Below, in pieces: positions 45,580 to 55,791 of a stretch of DNA of 64,000 nt; the stretch's first letter is position 1; each line of letters starts with the position of its first letter. The notes beneath the pieces are model-generated. The model made no database searches. It was not told the origin of the DNA and saw only the letters and a list, made by a program, of their open reading frames with translations. The translations under genes and the position numbers were made by a program. Source of the DNA: Methylophilus sp. DW102 (GTDB taxonomy: Bacteria > Pseudomonadota > Gammaproteobacteria > Burkholderiales > Methylophilaceae); the NCBI RefSeq assembly GCF_037076555.1, contig NZ_AP029023.1, forward strand, positions 620,001 to 684,000, given 5' to 3'.

Positions 45580-45588
45580 TGGTATAAT
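45580..45588 (+). promoter_or_regulatory. Extended -10 promoter of the FAD/Fe-S dehydrogenase
   Basis: TGGTATAAT is an extended -10 element at 45580-45588 (TGn followed by a perfect TATAAT). It predicts transcription from about 45595 and a leader near 20 bases to the ATG at 45615, which argues against the in-frame TTG at 45588 as start. Confidence 0.6.
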
Positions 45589-45614
45589 TGACTTTTGTTT
45601 TTGATAAATTATCA

Positions 45615-48600
45615 ATGAACGCACCTGTCAACGCAGATTTGTTAAAGCGCAATTCTACCCCTCTCGCACGATTACGCGAAATTCCGTACAACTATACCTC
45701 CTTCTCTGACCGCGAAATCGTCATCCGGTTTCTCGGCGAAGAAATCTGGGAAATCCTTAATGTGCTGCGCGCCGAGCGTAAAACGGGCCGCAGTGCGCGC
45801 ATGCTGTTTGAGGTGTTGGGCGATTTGTGGGTGGTGTCACGCAACCCTTATCTGCAAGATGACCTGCTGGAAAACCCCAAGCGTCGCAAGGCCTTGATCG
45901 AGGCGCTATATCATCGTATTGCTGCCATTCAAGAACGTAGCGGTGGCAATGAAAAAGTACAAAAACTGGTCTCTGCTGCGACCAAAGCGGTAGAGAAGTT
46001 TGCCGATGATTTCAAGCAAACGGCCGACTTACGCAAAAAAGCCCTGGCCAAACTGACCAAATACACTCGCAAAGACAATGTGCAGTTTGATGGCTTGGCG
46101 CGTGTCTCACATGTGACAGACGCGACCGACTGGCGCGTCGAATATCCATTTGTGGTGATCAACCCGGATACTGAAGCCGAGATCTCTTATCTGGTGCGCG
46201 CCTGTATCGAATTGGGTCTGACCATTATTCCACGTGGGGGCGGAACGGGTTACACGGGCGGCGCGGTACCGTTGACGCCATTGTCTGCAGTCATCAATAC
46301 TGAGAAACTGGACCAACACTCAGGTGTGCAAATGCGCACCTTGCCCGGCGTCTCCCGTCAGGTGGCTACGATTGAGTGCGGCGCGGGTGTGGTGACCCGT
46401 CGCGCCATGGATGCGGCTACCGCCGCCGGTCTGGAATTCGCCTGCGACCCGACCTCTGCCGATGCCTGTTGCATTGGCGGTAACGTCGCCATGAACGCTG
46501 GTGGTAAAAAAGCCGTGCTGTGGGGGACGGCGCTGGATAACCTCGCCTCATGGCGCATGGTGACGCCAGATGCGACCTGGCTGGAAGTGGAGCGTCTGGA
46601 TCACAACCTGGGCAAAATTCACGATATTGACATGGCGCGCTTTAAAATCAGCCGCTACGACATCGACCATAAAAACCTGCTGTCCGAGCCTGAAATTCTT
46701 GAAATTCCGGGACCGAGCTTCCGTAAGGTCGGCCTGGGTAAAGACGTGACCGACAAGTTCCTGTCCGGCTTGCCTGGTGTGCAAAAAGAGGGCTGTGACG
46801 GCCTGATTACCTCTGCCACCTTTATTTTGCACCGCATGCCCAAACATGTACGCACCATTGCGCTGGAGTTTTTTGGCAATGTGTCGCACGCCGTGCCCGC
46901 GATTGTCGAGATCAAGGATTATCTGGACGCTACTGCCAAGCAAGACCCGTCGGTGATCATGGCCGGTCTGGAGCACATGGATGAGCGTTATGTGAAAGCC
47001 GTCGGCTATGCGACCAAGGCCGCACGCCAGCAACGGCCAAAAATGGTGTTGTTGTGCGATATCGCGTCTGATGATGAAAACGCCGTCGGTGAAGTGGCTT
47101 CTGCCGTAGTGCGCATGTGTAATGCACGTAACGGTGAAGGCTTTATTGCCGTCTCGGCCGAGGCCCGTAAAAAATTCTGGCTGGACCGTTCACGCACGGC
47201 AGCAATTGCCCGCCATACCAACGCCTTCAAGATTAACGAAGACGTGGTGATTCCATTGCCGCGCCTGGGCGAGTACTCCGACGGTATTGAGCGCATCAAT
47301 ATCGAGCTGTCTATCAATAACAAGCTGCGTCTGGTGGATGCGCTGGAAGCCTTTGTCGCTGGCGACCTGCCTTTGCAACCGGATGAAGACGGCAACTCTG
47401 ACCCTGAAGGGGTCAAATCCAAACAAAACATTGCCTTGCAGTTGTTGCGTGATGTGCGTGCCAAATGGCGCCTGATTTTGAATACCCTGGACGAGCCCGT
47501 GTCTGTGCTGGGCGAGATGGGCAAGGCCTATGCCCAATATGAAAACGTGTTCCGCGCCGTGCAGTCTTACGATTTGCGCGTTTCCTGGAAGCGTGAGCTC
47601 AAGCGGCCAATGGCGGATATTTTTGCTGGCCGTGAATACCAGAAGATTCTGGACAAGCTGGATGAGATTCAGAAAACCGTGTTGAAAAGCCGCGTGTTTA
47701 TCGCGCTGCACATGCACGCTGGTGACGGTAACGTGCATACCAATATCCCGGTTAACTCTGACGACTACGGCATGATGCAAGACGCCCACGCCGCTGTTGC
47801 GCGCGTGATGGCCCTGGCACGTAGCCTCAATGGCGTGATTTCTGGCGAGCATGGGATCGGTATCACCAAGATGGAGTTCCTGGATCAGGCCACCATTGAT
47901 ACCTTTGCTGCTTACAAAGCCAAGGTAGATCCCGAAGGCCGTTTCAACAAAGGCAAACTCATGATGGGCTCCGGGCTGGAAAACGCCTATACCCCCAGCT
48001 TTGGTTTGCTCGAGCAAGAGTCCATCATCATGGAGCAGTCTGCCATAGGCGAGATTGCCGATGATATTTCTGACTGCTTGCGTTGCGGCAAGTGTAAGCC
48101 GGTGTGTTCTACCCACGTGCCACGCGCCAATTTGCTGTATTCCCCACGTAACAAGATTCTTGGCACTTCCTTGCTGATCGAGGCCTTCTTGTACGAAGAG
48201 CAAACCCGTCGTGGCATTTCGCTCAAGCACTTTGACGAGTTCAACGATGTGGCTGACCATTGTACGGTCTGCCACCGTTGTGAAAAACCTTGCCCGGTCA
48301 ATATTGACTTTGGTGATGTGTCCGTCAAGATGCGTAACTTCCTGCGCGAACAAGGCAAGAAGAAATTCAACCCTGGCACGGCTGCGGGTATGCTGTATTT
48401 GAATGCCAAAGATCCGGCCACCATCAAGTTCTTGCGTGCAACCATGATAGGCATGGGCTACAAGGCGATTAATATTGCTAACAGCCTGGCCAAGAAGTTT
48501 GGCCTGCTCAAGGACAAAAAAGCACCACCGGCGACGGTGGGCAAGCCAGAGATCAAGGCGCAGGTGATTCACTTCATCAACCGGCCGATGCCGAAGAAAA

Positions 48601-49484
48601 TGCAGTCCAAGACCTCACGTGCCATGCTGGGCGTGGAAGATGACACCATGATTCCGGTCATCCGCAACCCGCAAAAGGTGAATGAGGATTCGGAAGCCGT
48701 ATTCTACTTCCCAGGCTGCGGCTCCGAGCGCCTGTTCTCTAACGTCGGCCTGGCGACTCAAGCCATGTTGTACGAGGTGGGCGCGATTACGGTCTTGCCG
48801 CCAGGCTACCTGTGCTGCGGTTACCCGCAAACAGCCTCAGGCAACCACGACAAGGGGCAGGAAATCACGGCGGACAACCGCGTGCTGTTCCACCGCGTCG
48901 CCAACACCCTGAACTACCTGGATATCAAGACTGTGATTGTGTCTTGCGGCACCTGTATGGATCAGTTGCAGAAATACGAGTTCGAGAAGATTTTCCCGGG
49001 CTGCCGTCTGCTCGACATCCACGAGTACCTGATGGAAAAAGACATGCGCCTGCAAAGCGTGACCGGTACGCGTTATATGTATCATGACCCATGCCACTCG
49101 CCGATGAAGACTTACAAGCCATTGGAAGTCACCAACAAGCTGATGGGCACCGAGGTGGCGTTGAACGACCGCTGCTGCGGTGAGTCAGGCACTTTTGCTG
49201 CGGCGCGTCCTGATATTGCCACCCAGGTTAAATTCCGCAAACAGGAAGAGCTGGAAAAAGGCATGGAGAAAATGGGCTTGACCGTGGGCGCCCCCGAGCA
49301 GCCAGTCAAAATCCTGACGTCTTGCCCAAGCTGCCTGCAAGGTCTGTCACGCTATGGTGATGACACTGGCATTGAAGCTGACTACATTGTGGTGGAAATG
49401 GCCAAGCACGTGCTGGGTGAAAACTGGATGGAAAATTACATCCAGAAGGCCAATAACGGTGGCATTGAGAAAGTATTGCTGTAA
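45615..49484 (+). CDS. Fused FAD-linked dehydrogenase/Fe-S/CCG protein (DUF3683 type)
   Basis: A 1,289-residue multidomain oxidoreductase. In order: an N-terminal DUF3683-like region (1-150), FAD_binding_4 with [14 protein letters not shown]-oxidase C-terminal domain with [12 protein letters not shown] and GEHGIG, two 4Fe-4S clusters ([23 protein letters not shown]), and two CCG domains ([10 protein letters not shown] with [15 protein letters not shown] with RCCGESG). This is a natural fusion of GlcD/Dld-like and GlcF/LldE-like subunits and should oxidise a 2-hydroxyacid (D-lactate, glycolate or similar) and pass electrons to quinone. The substrate is not settled by sequence. Single gene with its own promoter and terminator. 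Confidence 0.88.
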   Translation: MNAPVNADLLKRNSTPLARLREIPYNYTSFSDREIVIRFLGEEIWEILNVLRAERKTGRSARMLFEVLGDLWVVSRNPYLQDDLLENPKRRKALIEALYHRIAAIQERSGGNEKVQKLVSAATKAVEKFADDFKQTADLRKKALAKLTKYTRKDNVQFDGLARVSHVTDATDWRVEYPFVVINPDTEAEISYLVRACIELGLTIIPRGGGTGYTGGAVPLTPLSAVINTEKLDQHSGVQMRTLPGVSRQVATIECGAGVVTRRAMDAATAAGLEFACDPTSADACCIGGNVAMNAGGKKAVLWGTALDNLASWRMVTPDATWLEVERLDHNLGKIHDIDMARFKISRYDIDHKNLLSEPEILEIPGPSFRKVGLGKDVTDKFLSGLPGVQKEGCDGLITSATFILHRMPKHVRTIALEFFGNVSHAVPAIVEIKDYLDATAKQDPSVIMAGLEHMDERYVKAVGYATKAARQQRPKMVLLCDIASDDENAVGEVASAVVRMCNARNGEGFIAVSAEARKKFWLDRSRTAAIARHTNAFKINEDVVIPLPRLGEYSDGIERINIELSINNKLRLVDALEAFVAGDLPLQPDEDGNSDPEGVKSKQNIALQLLRDVRAKWRLILNTLDEPVSVLGEMGKAYAQYENVFRAVQSYDLRVSWKRELKRPMADIFAGREYQKILDKLDEIQKTVLKSRVFIALHMHAGDGNVHTNIPVNSDDYGMMQDAHAAVARVMALARSLNGVISGEHGIGITKMEFLDQATIDTFAAYKAKVDPEGRFNKGKLMMGSGLENAYTPSFGLLEQESIIMEQSAIGEIADDISDCLRCGKCKPVCSTHVPRANLLYSPRNKILGTSLLIEAFLYEEQTRRGISLKHFDEFNDVADHCTVCHRCEKPCPVNIDFGDVSVKMRNFLREQGKKKFNPGTAAGMLYLNAKDPATIKFLRATMIGMGYKAINIANSLAKKFGLLKDKKAPPATVGKPEIKAQVIHFINRPMPKKMQSKTSRAMLGVEDDTMIPVIRNPQKVNEDSEAVFYFPGCGSERLFSNVGLATQAMLYEVGAITVLPPGYLCCGYPQTASGNHDKGQEITADNRVLFHRVANTLNYLDIKTVIVSCGTCMDQLQKYEFEKIFPGCRLLDIHEYLMEKDMRLQSVTGTRYMYHDPCHSPMKTYKPLEVTNKLMGTEVALNDRCCGESGTFAAARPDIATQVKFRKQEELEKGMEKMGLTVGAPEQPVKILTSCPSCLQGLSRYGDDTGIEADYIVVEMAKHVLGENWMENYIQKANNGGIEKVLL

Positions 49485-49490
49485 ACCCAC

Positions 49491-49512
49491 AAACCCCGCG
49501 TAAGCGGGGTTT
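49491..49512. terminator. Intrinsic terminator after the dehydrogenase
   Basis: A 9-bp perfect stem (AAACCCCGC / GCGGGGTTT) closes on GTAA, followed by GTTTAAG, six bases after the stop codon. Confidence 0.88.
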
Positions 49513-49548
49513 GTTTAAGTGGCGGCGTATCGTGTCAGTGCAAAGGGT

Positions 49549-49674
49549 TTATGATTGTCGCGCTTTGACATAGACATAAATCCCTGCCCAAATCATGACC
49601 ACTAAAATCACAGCAATCACGATAAAACTCATTAAACCGTAGTCAGTCGATAACAAATCAATCAAAATTTTCAT
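49549..49674 (-). CDS. DUF3149-like membrane microprotein (41 aa)
   Basis: A 41-residue protein. It starts MKILIDLLSTDYGLMS, then has one transmembrane helix (FIVIAVILVVMIWAGIYVYV) and ends in KARQS. The start and size match the DUF3149 family of short proteobacterial membrane proteins. GGAGGA lies 7 bp before the ATG, a near-consensus ribosome site. It is the only gene in the 380 bp between the dehydrogenase and pyrD, convergent with the first and divergent from the second. Function unknown. Confidence 0.8.
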   Translation of the reverse strand: MKILIDLLSTDYGLMSFIVIAVILVVMIWAGIYVYVKARQS

Positions 49675-49866
49675 GGGTTTCCTCCAGTAAGCGAATCATG
49701 TTGCACGCAATGAATCTGTAGAGGATTTTGAACCCTTATGACATCATGGTTTTTGATGTAACGCAAAAGTCATGTCAGCGACACCTGGTGACTGTATTGT
49801 CTGGCAGTCACTGCTGGCAAAATGCAACGATAGAGTTGGAAAATTAAAAGTTCAGGAATCAAACGG

Positions 49867-50892
49867 ATGAATGTTTACTCGCTGCTTAAACCTCTGCTGT
49901 TTCAACTGGATGCAGAGCAAGCACACGATATTACTTTGCAATCGCTCAAACGTGCAGAAAAGCTCGGCCTGCTCACGCTCGCCGCCTGCCGTTTACCTGC
50001 ACAACCGACGCAGGTCATGGGCCTCACGTTTCCCAACCCGGTCGGCCTGGCGGCCGGGCTGGATAAAAATGCCGCTGTGATTGACGGCATGGCCGCGCTA
50101 GGCTTTGGCTTTATTGAGGTGGGCACCGTCACGCCACGCCCGCAGCCTGGCAACCCCAAACCACGCTTGTTCCGTTTGCCACAAGCCGAGGCCATTATTA
50201 ACCGCTTTGGCTTTAACAACCTCGGTGTCGATCAACTGATCCAGAATGTGAAGGCGTCCAAATTCAAAGGCATCCTGGGCATCAATATCGGCAAAAATTT
50301 CGATACGCCGAACGACCGTGCCGCTGAAGACTACCTGAGCTGCATGCGGAAGGTGTATAACTATGCCAGCTATATCACGGTAAATATTTCCTCACCCAAC
50401 ACCAAAAACCTGCGCGCCCTGCAAGAAAAAGAGGCGCTGGGCCAACTGCTCGCGACGCTCAAAGCCGAGCAAAAAATCCTCTCGCAACTGCATGGCAAAT
50501 ATGTCCCCGTTGTGCTCAAAATCGCCCCCGACTTAACCACCGAGCAAGTGCAAGAAATCGCTGAACTGCTCATGCAGCACCAAATGGACGGCGTGATTGC
50601 CACCAACACCACTTTGTCGCGCGATGCAGTGGCCGGTTTGCCAAACTCAGAAGAGGCGGGTGGGTTGTCAGGCGCACCGGTAAAAGCGGGTTCTACACGC
50701 GTGATTCAAACACTGGCGGCCAGTTTGCAAGGCAGCCTGCCGATTATCGGCGTCGGTGGTATTCTCAATGGCGACGATGCCAAAGAGAAAATAGCGGCCG
50801 GTGCCAGCCTGGTTCAACTCTACAGCGGACTCATCTATAAAGGCCCGCAACTGATTAAAGACTGCCGCAAAGCGCTGGGAAACTTTAACTAA
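49867..50892 (+). CDS. pyrD: Dihydroorotate dehydrogenase (quinone), class 2
   Basis: A 341-residue class 2 enzyme of pyrimidine synthesis. The N-terminal helical membrane-docking segment ([21 protein letters not shown]) precedes the barrel with [23 protein letters not shown], the NISSPNT loop bearing the catalytic Ser, and the FMN phosphate loop [13 protein letters not shown] near the C-terminus. It oxidises dihydroorotate to orotate with quinone. AGGA stands upstream of the ATG. Length and motifs are canonical. Confidence 0.95.
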   Translation: MNVYSLLKPLLFQLDAEQAHDITLQSLKRAEKLGLLTLAACRLPAQPTQVMGLTFPNPVGLAAGLDKNAAVIDGMAALGFGFIEVGTVTPRPQPGNPKPRLFRLPQAEAIINRFGFNNLGVDQLIQNVKASKFKGILGINIGKNFDTPNDRAAEDYLSCMRKVYNYASYITVNISSPNTKNLRALQEKEALGQLLATLKAEQKILSQLHGKYVPVVLKIAPDLTTEQVQEIAELLMQHQMDGVIATNTTLSRDAVAGLPNSEEAGGLSGAPVKAGSTRVIQTLAASLQGSLPIIGVGGILNGDDAKEKIAAGASLVQLYSGLIYKGPQLIKDCRKALGNFN

Positions 50893-50904
50893 ATGATTGA
50901 TTGG

Positions 50905-50985
50905 GCGAATTGCGGCGTTACGCGGTACGCGAAATCCTCACGTACTATCTGTACGCTCCGGTTTCTGTGTTCCGTGCGCCTTGCA
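50905..50985. repeat. Imperfect palindrome downstream of pyrD
   Basis: An imperfect inverted repeat centred near 50950. The core is CGTAC-TATCT-GTACG, extended outward by GAAATCC against GGTTTC and by GC-rich ends. The sequence is of the intergenic REP kind and may serve as a terminator or exonuclease block. I see no second copy in the window. Confidence 0.45.
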
Positions 50986-51027
50986 CTTCATCACACTCAA
51001 TCACTTATTTAAAGCTCCCTTGTTATC

Positions 51028-51167
51028 AGGCGCTTCTATAAATTCAAATTGCTAAGCCAGACAAGGCGCGATTAAAAATTGTGACGCCACATATAGTTGA
51101 TATGTCAGGAGAAATTTTTTATGAGCAACGCAGTATCGCGACGGAATTTTAGTTTATAGAAGTGCCC
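51028..51167. repeat. Dispersed palindromic repeat, copy 2 (140 bp)
   Basis: The terminal inverted repeats are better preserved than in copy 1: GGCGCTTCTATAAA at the left and TTTATAGAAGTGCCC at the right. The interior shares AAGGCGCGA, CATATAGTTGATATG, CAGGAGAAATTT and GTATCGCGACGGAA with the copy at 37388-37529. It ends 6 bp before the GST start codon, so it supplies the leader of that gene. Confidence 0.8.
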
Positions 51168-51173
51168 ATCAGA

Positions 51174-51782
51174 ATGAAGCCCATCCTTTATTCTTACCGC
51201 CGCTGCCCCTACGCCATGCGCGCCCGTATGGCGATCTGGGCGGCGAATATTCAGGTAGAAGTGCGCGAGATTTCATTGCGTGAAAAACCTGCACATTTGC
51301 TACAGATTTCCCCCAAAGGCACCGTGCCGGTATTGCAATTGCCTGACGGCACTGTGCTGGAGCAAAGTCTGGATATTATGCAGTGGGCACTTGCCCAGAA
51401 CGATCCTCAAGGTTGGTTGAATGCAGACCACGATGCAGTGAACGCGCTGATAACTATCAATGATGGTGAGTTTAAACAAGCACTTGACCGCTATAAATAC
51501 CCTGACCGTTACCACGAGCAAGCGCAACTGGTTTATCGTGAACAAGGTGAGCAGTTTTTGCAGAGGTTAGAAGCTGCATTAGAGCAGCATGACTATTTGC
51601 TTGGGGATAAACCTAGCATGGCCGATGTCGCCATATTTCCGTTTATCCGCCAGTTTGCAGCGGTTGATGCGGATTGGTTTGCCAGCAGCGCATATCCAAA
51701 ATTGCGTGTCTGGTTAGAAGGGTGGTTGCAAAGCCCATTATTTGAAAAAGTGATGCAGAAGTTTCCAACTTACACACAGTAA
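51174..51782 (+). CDS. Glutathione S-transferase family protein
   Basis: A 202-residue protein. The N-terminal thioredoxin-fold domain begins MKPILYSYRRCPYAMRARMA, with a CPYA active-site-like Cys, followed by PKGTVPVL (cis-Pro) and EQSLDIMQW. The C-terminal helical domain has the GST capping box DKPSMADVAIFPFIRQFA. It may act as a glutathione-dependent thiol oxidoreductase; the substrate is unknown. The ATG at 51174 is used because the in-frame GTG at 51162 lies within the upstream repeat. Confidence 0.87.
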   Translation: MKPILYSYRRCPYAMRARMAIWAANIQVEVREISLREKPAHLLQISPKGTVPVLQLPDGTVLEQSLDIMQWALAQNDPQGWLNADHDAVNALITINDGEFKQALDRYKYPDRYHEQAQLVYREQGEQFLQRLEAALEQHDYLLGDKPSMADVAIFPFIRQFAAVDADWFASSAYPKLRVWLEGWLQSPLFEKVMQKFPTYTQ

Positions 51783-51814
51783 ATATTCCTGTTGAAATAA
51801 TATTGTGTTAGAGT

Positions 51815-51826
51815 TTCCATGGAAAG
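51815..51826. promoter_or_regulatory. Perfect palindrome over the antitoxin leader
   Basis: TTTCCATGGAAA is a perfect 12-bp inverted repeat that runs into the antitoxin ribosome site (AAAGGAA). Toxin-antitoxin operons are usually autorepressed through such dyads; binding by this antitoxin is inference. Confidence 0.5.
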
Positions 51827-51834
51827 GAATTTCT

Positions 51835-52215
51835 ATGGTCGCGACCACACAAAATAACGTCCCCCAAGCCGATGCACAATCCGTGTTAACCAAAGCGGTA
51901 AGTCGCGCGGCTGAGCGTTTGCAGATTTCCAAAGCCTTGTTGGCAAGCATTCTTGGCCTGAGTCCTGCCACCATCACCCGCCTGTATAGTGGTGAATATG
52001 TCCTCGACCAAAAACGCAAAGAGTGGGATTTTGCTTTGCTATTTGTCCGAGCGTTCCGCTCGTTGGATTCCATTGTCAACAATGATGAAACCGCCCGTGT
52101 CTGGTTAAACAATCAAAACCTGGCGCTCAATGCGCGCCCCATCGACCTGATTAAACAAACTGAAGGCTTAGTTCGTGTCGTCCAATACCTGGACACCTCA
52201 CGCGGTATCGTCTGA
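51835..52215 (+). CDS. Xre/MbcA/ParS-type antitoxin (DUF2384)
   Basis: A 126-residue antitoxin. A Xre-like helix-turn-helix (LQISKALLASILGLSPATITRLYSG) is followed by the DUF2384 domain (ALLFVRAFRSLDSIVNNDETARVWLNNQNLAL, then LIKQTEGLVRVVQYLD), the standard partner of RES toxins. AAAGGAA stands 5 bp before the ATG at 51835. It overlaps the toxin gene by about 40 bp. It should bind and neutralise the RES protein and repress the operon. Confidence 0.88.
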   Translation: MVATTQNNVPQADAQSVLTKAVSRAAERLQISKALLASILGLSPATITRLYSGEYVLDQKRKEWDFALLFVRAFRSLDSIVNNDETARVWLNNQNLALNARPIDLIKQTEGLVRVVQYLDTSRGIV

Positions 52216-52888
52216 GGCTTTTGCTTGGGCATCATTGGCTTGGCGCATGGTCGAGGCGCAACATGTCGCCTCAACCATGAAGCTGGTCGATACTGAAGCC
52301 GAACAAACCCTGCTTGAAGCCTTGCTCGATAGCAATAAGCCACCTTTCGCCGCGGATACCGAGCATCTTGATTACTTGCTCTCCACACCATTCCGTTACC
52401 CCAGCCGCGCTGGAGGTTCACGCTTTCGCGGTCCAAATGACCCCGGCGTGTTTTATGCCGCAGAAACAGTTCGTACCGCCGCAGCTGAACTCGGCTATTG
52501 GCGCTGGCGCTTTCTCATAGATGCGCCTGCACTCAGCCGCATAGAGCCCGTGCCACACACCGCTTTTCAAGTGTCACTAGCCACACAAGCGATTGATTTA
52601 AGAAATCCACCGTTTAATCAAGACCCAGCATGGCAACACAAAACTAACTACCAGCCTACCCAAGCATTAGCAGTCACAGCAAGGGAGGTGAAGTTAGGCG
52701 CGATTATTTACACCTCTGTGAGAGACCCGCAACCAGCGTGGTGTATTGCAGTATTAACTCCGCAAGCGTTTAAAGAGAATACGCCTAGACCAGAAAAGCA
52801 GACTTGGTGGCTGGTTGTGAATACTCAAGAAGTGATTTGGCGTAGGGACTATGAATCATTTGCTTTTGACTCAGTATATTGGGAATAA
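52175..52888 (+). CDS. RES-domain toxin
   Basis: A 237-residue RES protein. Characteristic stretches are WRMVEAQH near residue 24, the GGSRFRGPNDPGVFYAAET block (Arg and Tyr/Glu of the active site) and a C-terminal YESFAFDSVYW. RES toxins such as MbcT degrade cellular NAD+. The GTG start at 52175 lies inside the antitoxin gene; an internal ATG at about 52247 would cut into the domain. No inactivating change is visible. Confidence 0.85.
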   Translation: MSSNTWTPHAVSSEAFAWASLAWRMVEAQHVASTMKLVDTEAEQTLLEALLDSNKPPFAADTEHLDYLLSTPFRYPSRAGGSRFRGPNDPGVFYAAETVRTAAAELGYWRWRFLIDAPALSRIEPVPHTAFQVSLATQAIDLRNPPFNQDPAWQHKTNYQPTQALAVTAREVKLGAIIYTSVRDPQPAWCIAVLTPQAFKENTPRPEKQTWWLVVNTQEVIWRRDYESFAFDSVYWE

Positions 52889-53080
52889 CCTTTGGATATT
52901 ACTTAATTGTTAAAATTGGCTCATAATCGGTAACAGAGTTTTAATCTTCTGTTCTCTGGCAGAACCACTTGTAGTAAGTTGCAATTATCGGAATTGAGTA
53001 ATTTTAATAATTATGTGAATTTAAAACGCTTAAGGATTTAGTTGTCTTGTCATTTAAAGCGCTAATTGAGGGAGCTCAAA

Positions 53081-55774
53081 GTGGGCACAACAAAAAAACA
53101 AATTTTAAGTGCTGATCAGGTTATTTGTGAAAACATAGCGCGCCTTGCTAACCAACGAGACTTATTATCACAAAACGTTTTATCCCAGCTTCGAAATCTA
53201 ATCGAAGGGATCGTAGTATTTCTCCATGAAAATTCAATGGTTGTAGAGTTCCGATATGATAAGGTTGAACCTGCAATTGCCTTCGTTAAGAGCAGAGCAA
53301 AAGTCAACTTTCTAGCCAAATTTCATAAACTAATTCAAAAAAGTGCTTCGCACTTCACTCTTGATGGAGATGCGTCCGAGCGATTGATGCTCAAATACTA
53401 TGAGTATCTTTTTAGAACACGTAGCTTATTAAAGCAAAATCATGGTGTTGAAATACTCACCAATCTTGAAGACTTTCCTCTTGATCTTGATCCATCCCTC
53501 AAAGAGTATCACGAAAAAATTGCTGCTCGCATTGAGGCGGTGCGTTTAAGAAAACCAGAGAAAAGTAACAGCTCTCGTTACTACATACACAAGGTGCGCC
53601 CATTTTTTGTTAAAGGCAGTATTTATTACGAAGTAACTTTTTATCGTGCTGCAAATAATGTGAGCAAATTTGACCGTATCATCGCTTTTACGGATATTGA
53701 TCTTACAGATAAATATGCGGCAATGTTGACTCTAAATTCGGACTCTATTCAAGTGCTAGAGCAGGCGATGCCGATTACCATTATTCGAAAATGGGAAGTT
53801 TCAATCCGGCCATGTGAATTCAATAACTTTGCACGTCTTTTTGGCCTATTAACAAAGGTAGAAAGTTCTTCAAGAGAATATCGCGTCTTAATGGGATATT
53901 TGACAAATAACAATGAGAGTTTGCTGAGTCTTCTAGAGATGTCTGATAGTTTGTATCAGTCTATGAAAGACCAAGGTTTATATGGAATTAGTAAGCCTCA
54001 AATTTTTCCAGTTTTGGATAGGGCTCGCCAATTAATGCAGTCTAAATTACCTGGGCAAGATATTATTCGTTATTTGATGTTGAGAATGAATAACCAAGTT
54101 ATTAAGTCGCAATATAACTCGGAGCCATGTAATCGACTTTCAAATTTAAAATTGCAATATGGCTGTATTCCCTTTGACTCAATGCCTTTTTGTAGTTCTC
54201 CTATTGGGCACAACCCAAGGTATTGGGATCTTATAGAAAGTCTTGATCACAGCACGCGCGAGCATGAGCTACTTGCAAGACGCGTAAGAAATAATATCGA
54301 ATCAAAAGGAATGCTTTATACGCCAATTGATGACCTTAAATCATTTCAGAGTATTGATGATTTAATAGCGACATATAACCGCAATCTATACTACAAGCAT
54401 GCTGATAGGCAGCTTTTACAGGATAAAGGGCATGTATTTATTCGTGGCTACGAGGATGGTACTGTTGCAATTATTGAAAAGTTACAGCAGTTTGCGAAAG
54501 ATGGAATTGATGGATACTCGCAGGCGGTAGACTATTGGCTTAATGAATCAAACAGAGGTATTGACGACCCAGTGAAGAGTGAGGCACTTAGGAAGCTTTT
54601 CAGTCAATCAAAGGTTGCTTTAATTTATGGTGCCGCTGGGACTGGGAAGTCCACCATGGTTAATTACATTGCAAATTACTTTAACGATAAATCCAAATTA
54701 TTTTTAGCCCATACAAACCCTGCGAAGGATAACTTACAAAGGAAAGTAGTTGCTCAGAATTCAACATTCAGAACAATAAATAGTCAGATATATAGAAGAA
54801 GGGATTTGAATTTTGACATAGTAGTGATTGATGAGTGTAGCACCGTTAGCAATGCAGATTTGCTTGCAGTGCTAGAAAAAACCACTTTCAAATTGCTTGT
54901 ACTTGTCGGAGATATTTATCAAATTGAGTCTATTCAGTTTGGTAACTGGTTTAGTCTTGTACGCTCATTTATTCCTTCCACGGCAACTTTCGAGCTGAAG
55001 ACACCATATAGAGCAAAAGACGAAAAGCTACTTACTTTTTGGAATAAAGTGAGAAGTATTGAGGATGATATTGCTGAATTTATCGCCCAAAACGAATATT
55101 CGACTGTGCTTGATAAGTCATTATTTGAATCTCAAGGTAAGGATGAGATTATTCTTTGTCTGAATTATGATGGTTTGTATGGAATCAACAATATAAATAG
55201 ATTTCTTCAGGGAAGTAATCCACGTCCTGAAGTAATATGGAGGGATACTGTTTATAAGATAGATGACCCCGTTCTTTTTAATGAAACAGGGCGTTTTGGT
55301 GATGTCATTTATAACAATTTAAAAGGTTGGATTGAAAATATAAAAACATTCGATAATAAGATTCAGTTCGACATAAAATTAGATAGACCAGTCAGTGAGT
55401 TTGATGTTGATGGTACAGAACTGGAATGGATGGGCGAGTCTACCGTTCGATTCTCAGTGTTTGAATTGGAAAGTAGCGATGATGATGACGATGAGCTAAA
55501 TTCAACTGTGCCTTTTCAAGTCGCTTATGCGGTTTCAATTCATAAGGCACAGGGCCTTGAATATGATTCAGTAAAAATTGTGATTACTGATTCAAACGAA
55601 GACCAAATCACGCACAACATTTTTTACACGGCTGTCACGCGAGCACGCAAGACACTAAAATTATTTTGGACGCCTGAAACGCAGCAAAAAGTAATTCGTG
55701 AATTAAGTAGGGATAGTAATTCCAAAGATGTTCATATAATTTCAATGAGAAGAAACTTAAAACTTCCAGTTTGA
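53081..55774 (+). CDS. Large SF1 (RecD/UvrD-like) helicase with unknown N-terminus
   Basis: An 897-residue protein encoded by distinctly AT-rich DNA. Residues 1 to about 500 match nothing I recognise. The C-terminal part is an SF1 helicase: Walker A GAAGTGKST (517-525), Walker B VVIDECSTVS near 580, motif III GDIYQIESIQFGNWF, motif V VSIHKAQGLEYDSV near 817 and motif VI FYTAVTRARKTLKLFW. An acidic run (SSDDDDDEL) precedes motif V. The GTG at 53081 is chosen because GAGGGAG lies 6 bp upstream. It follows a toxin-antitoxin pair and has no obvious nuclease partner. A defence or mobile-element role is plausible but unproven. Confidence 0.8.
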   Translation: MGTTKKQILSADQVICENIARLANQRDLLSQNVLSQLRNLIEGIVVFLHENSMVVEFRYDKVEPAIAFVKSRAKVNFLAKFHKLIQKSASHFTLDGDASERLMLKYYEYLFRTRSLLKQNHGVEILTNLEDFPLDLDPSLKEYHEKIAARIEAVRLRKPEKSNSSRYYIHKVRPFFVKGSIYYEVTFYRAANNVSKFDRIIAFTDIDLTDKYAAMLTLNSDSIQVLEQAMPITIIRKWEVSIRPCEFNNFARLFGLLTKVESSSREYRVLMGYLTNNNESLLSLLEMSDSLYQSMKDQGLYGISKPQIFPVLDRARQLMQSKLPGQDIIRYLMLRMNNQVIKSQYNSEPCNRLSNLKLQYGCIPFDSMPFCSSPIGHNPRYWDLIESLDHSTREHELLARRVRNNIESKGMLYTPIDDLKSFQSIDDLIATYNRNLYYKHADRQLLQDKGHVFIRGYEDGTVAIIEKLQQFAKDGIDGYSQAVDYWLNESNRGIDDPVKSEALRKLFSQSKVALIYGAAGTGKSTMVNYIANYFNDKSKLFLAHTNPAKDNLQRKVVAQNSTFRTINSQIYRRRDLNFDIVVIDECSTVSNADLLAVLEKTTFKLLVLVGDIYQIESIQFGNWFSLVRSFIPSTATFELKTPYRAKDEKLLTFWNKVRSIEDDIAEFIAQNEYSTVLDKSLFESQGKDEIILCLNYDGLYGINNINRFLQGSNPRPEVIWRDTVYKIDDPVLFNETGRFGDVIYNNLKGWIENIKTFDNKIQFDIKLDRPVSEFDVDGTELEWMGESTVRFSVFELESSDDDDDELNSTVPFQVAYAVSIHKAQGLEYDSVKIVITDSNEDQITHNIFYTAVTRARKTLKLFWTPETQQKVIRELSRDSNSKDVHIISMRRNLKLPV

Positions 55775-55791
55775 TATGAAACGGTTGGATC

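Noticed and set aside
46000..48600. Long open frames on the strand opposite the FAD/Fe-S dehydrogenase
   Set aside because: They are codon-bias shadows of the long plus-strand gene; they lack motifs and ribosome sites.
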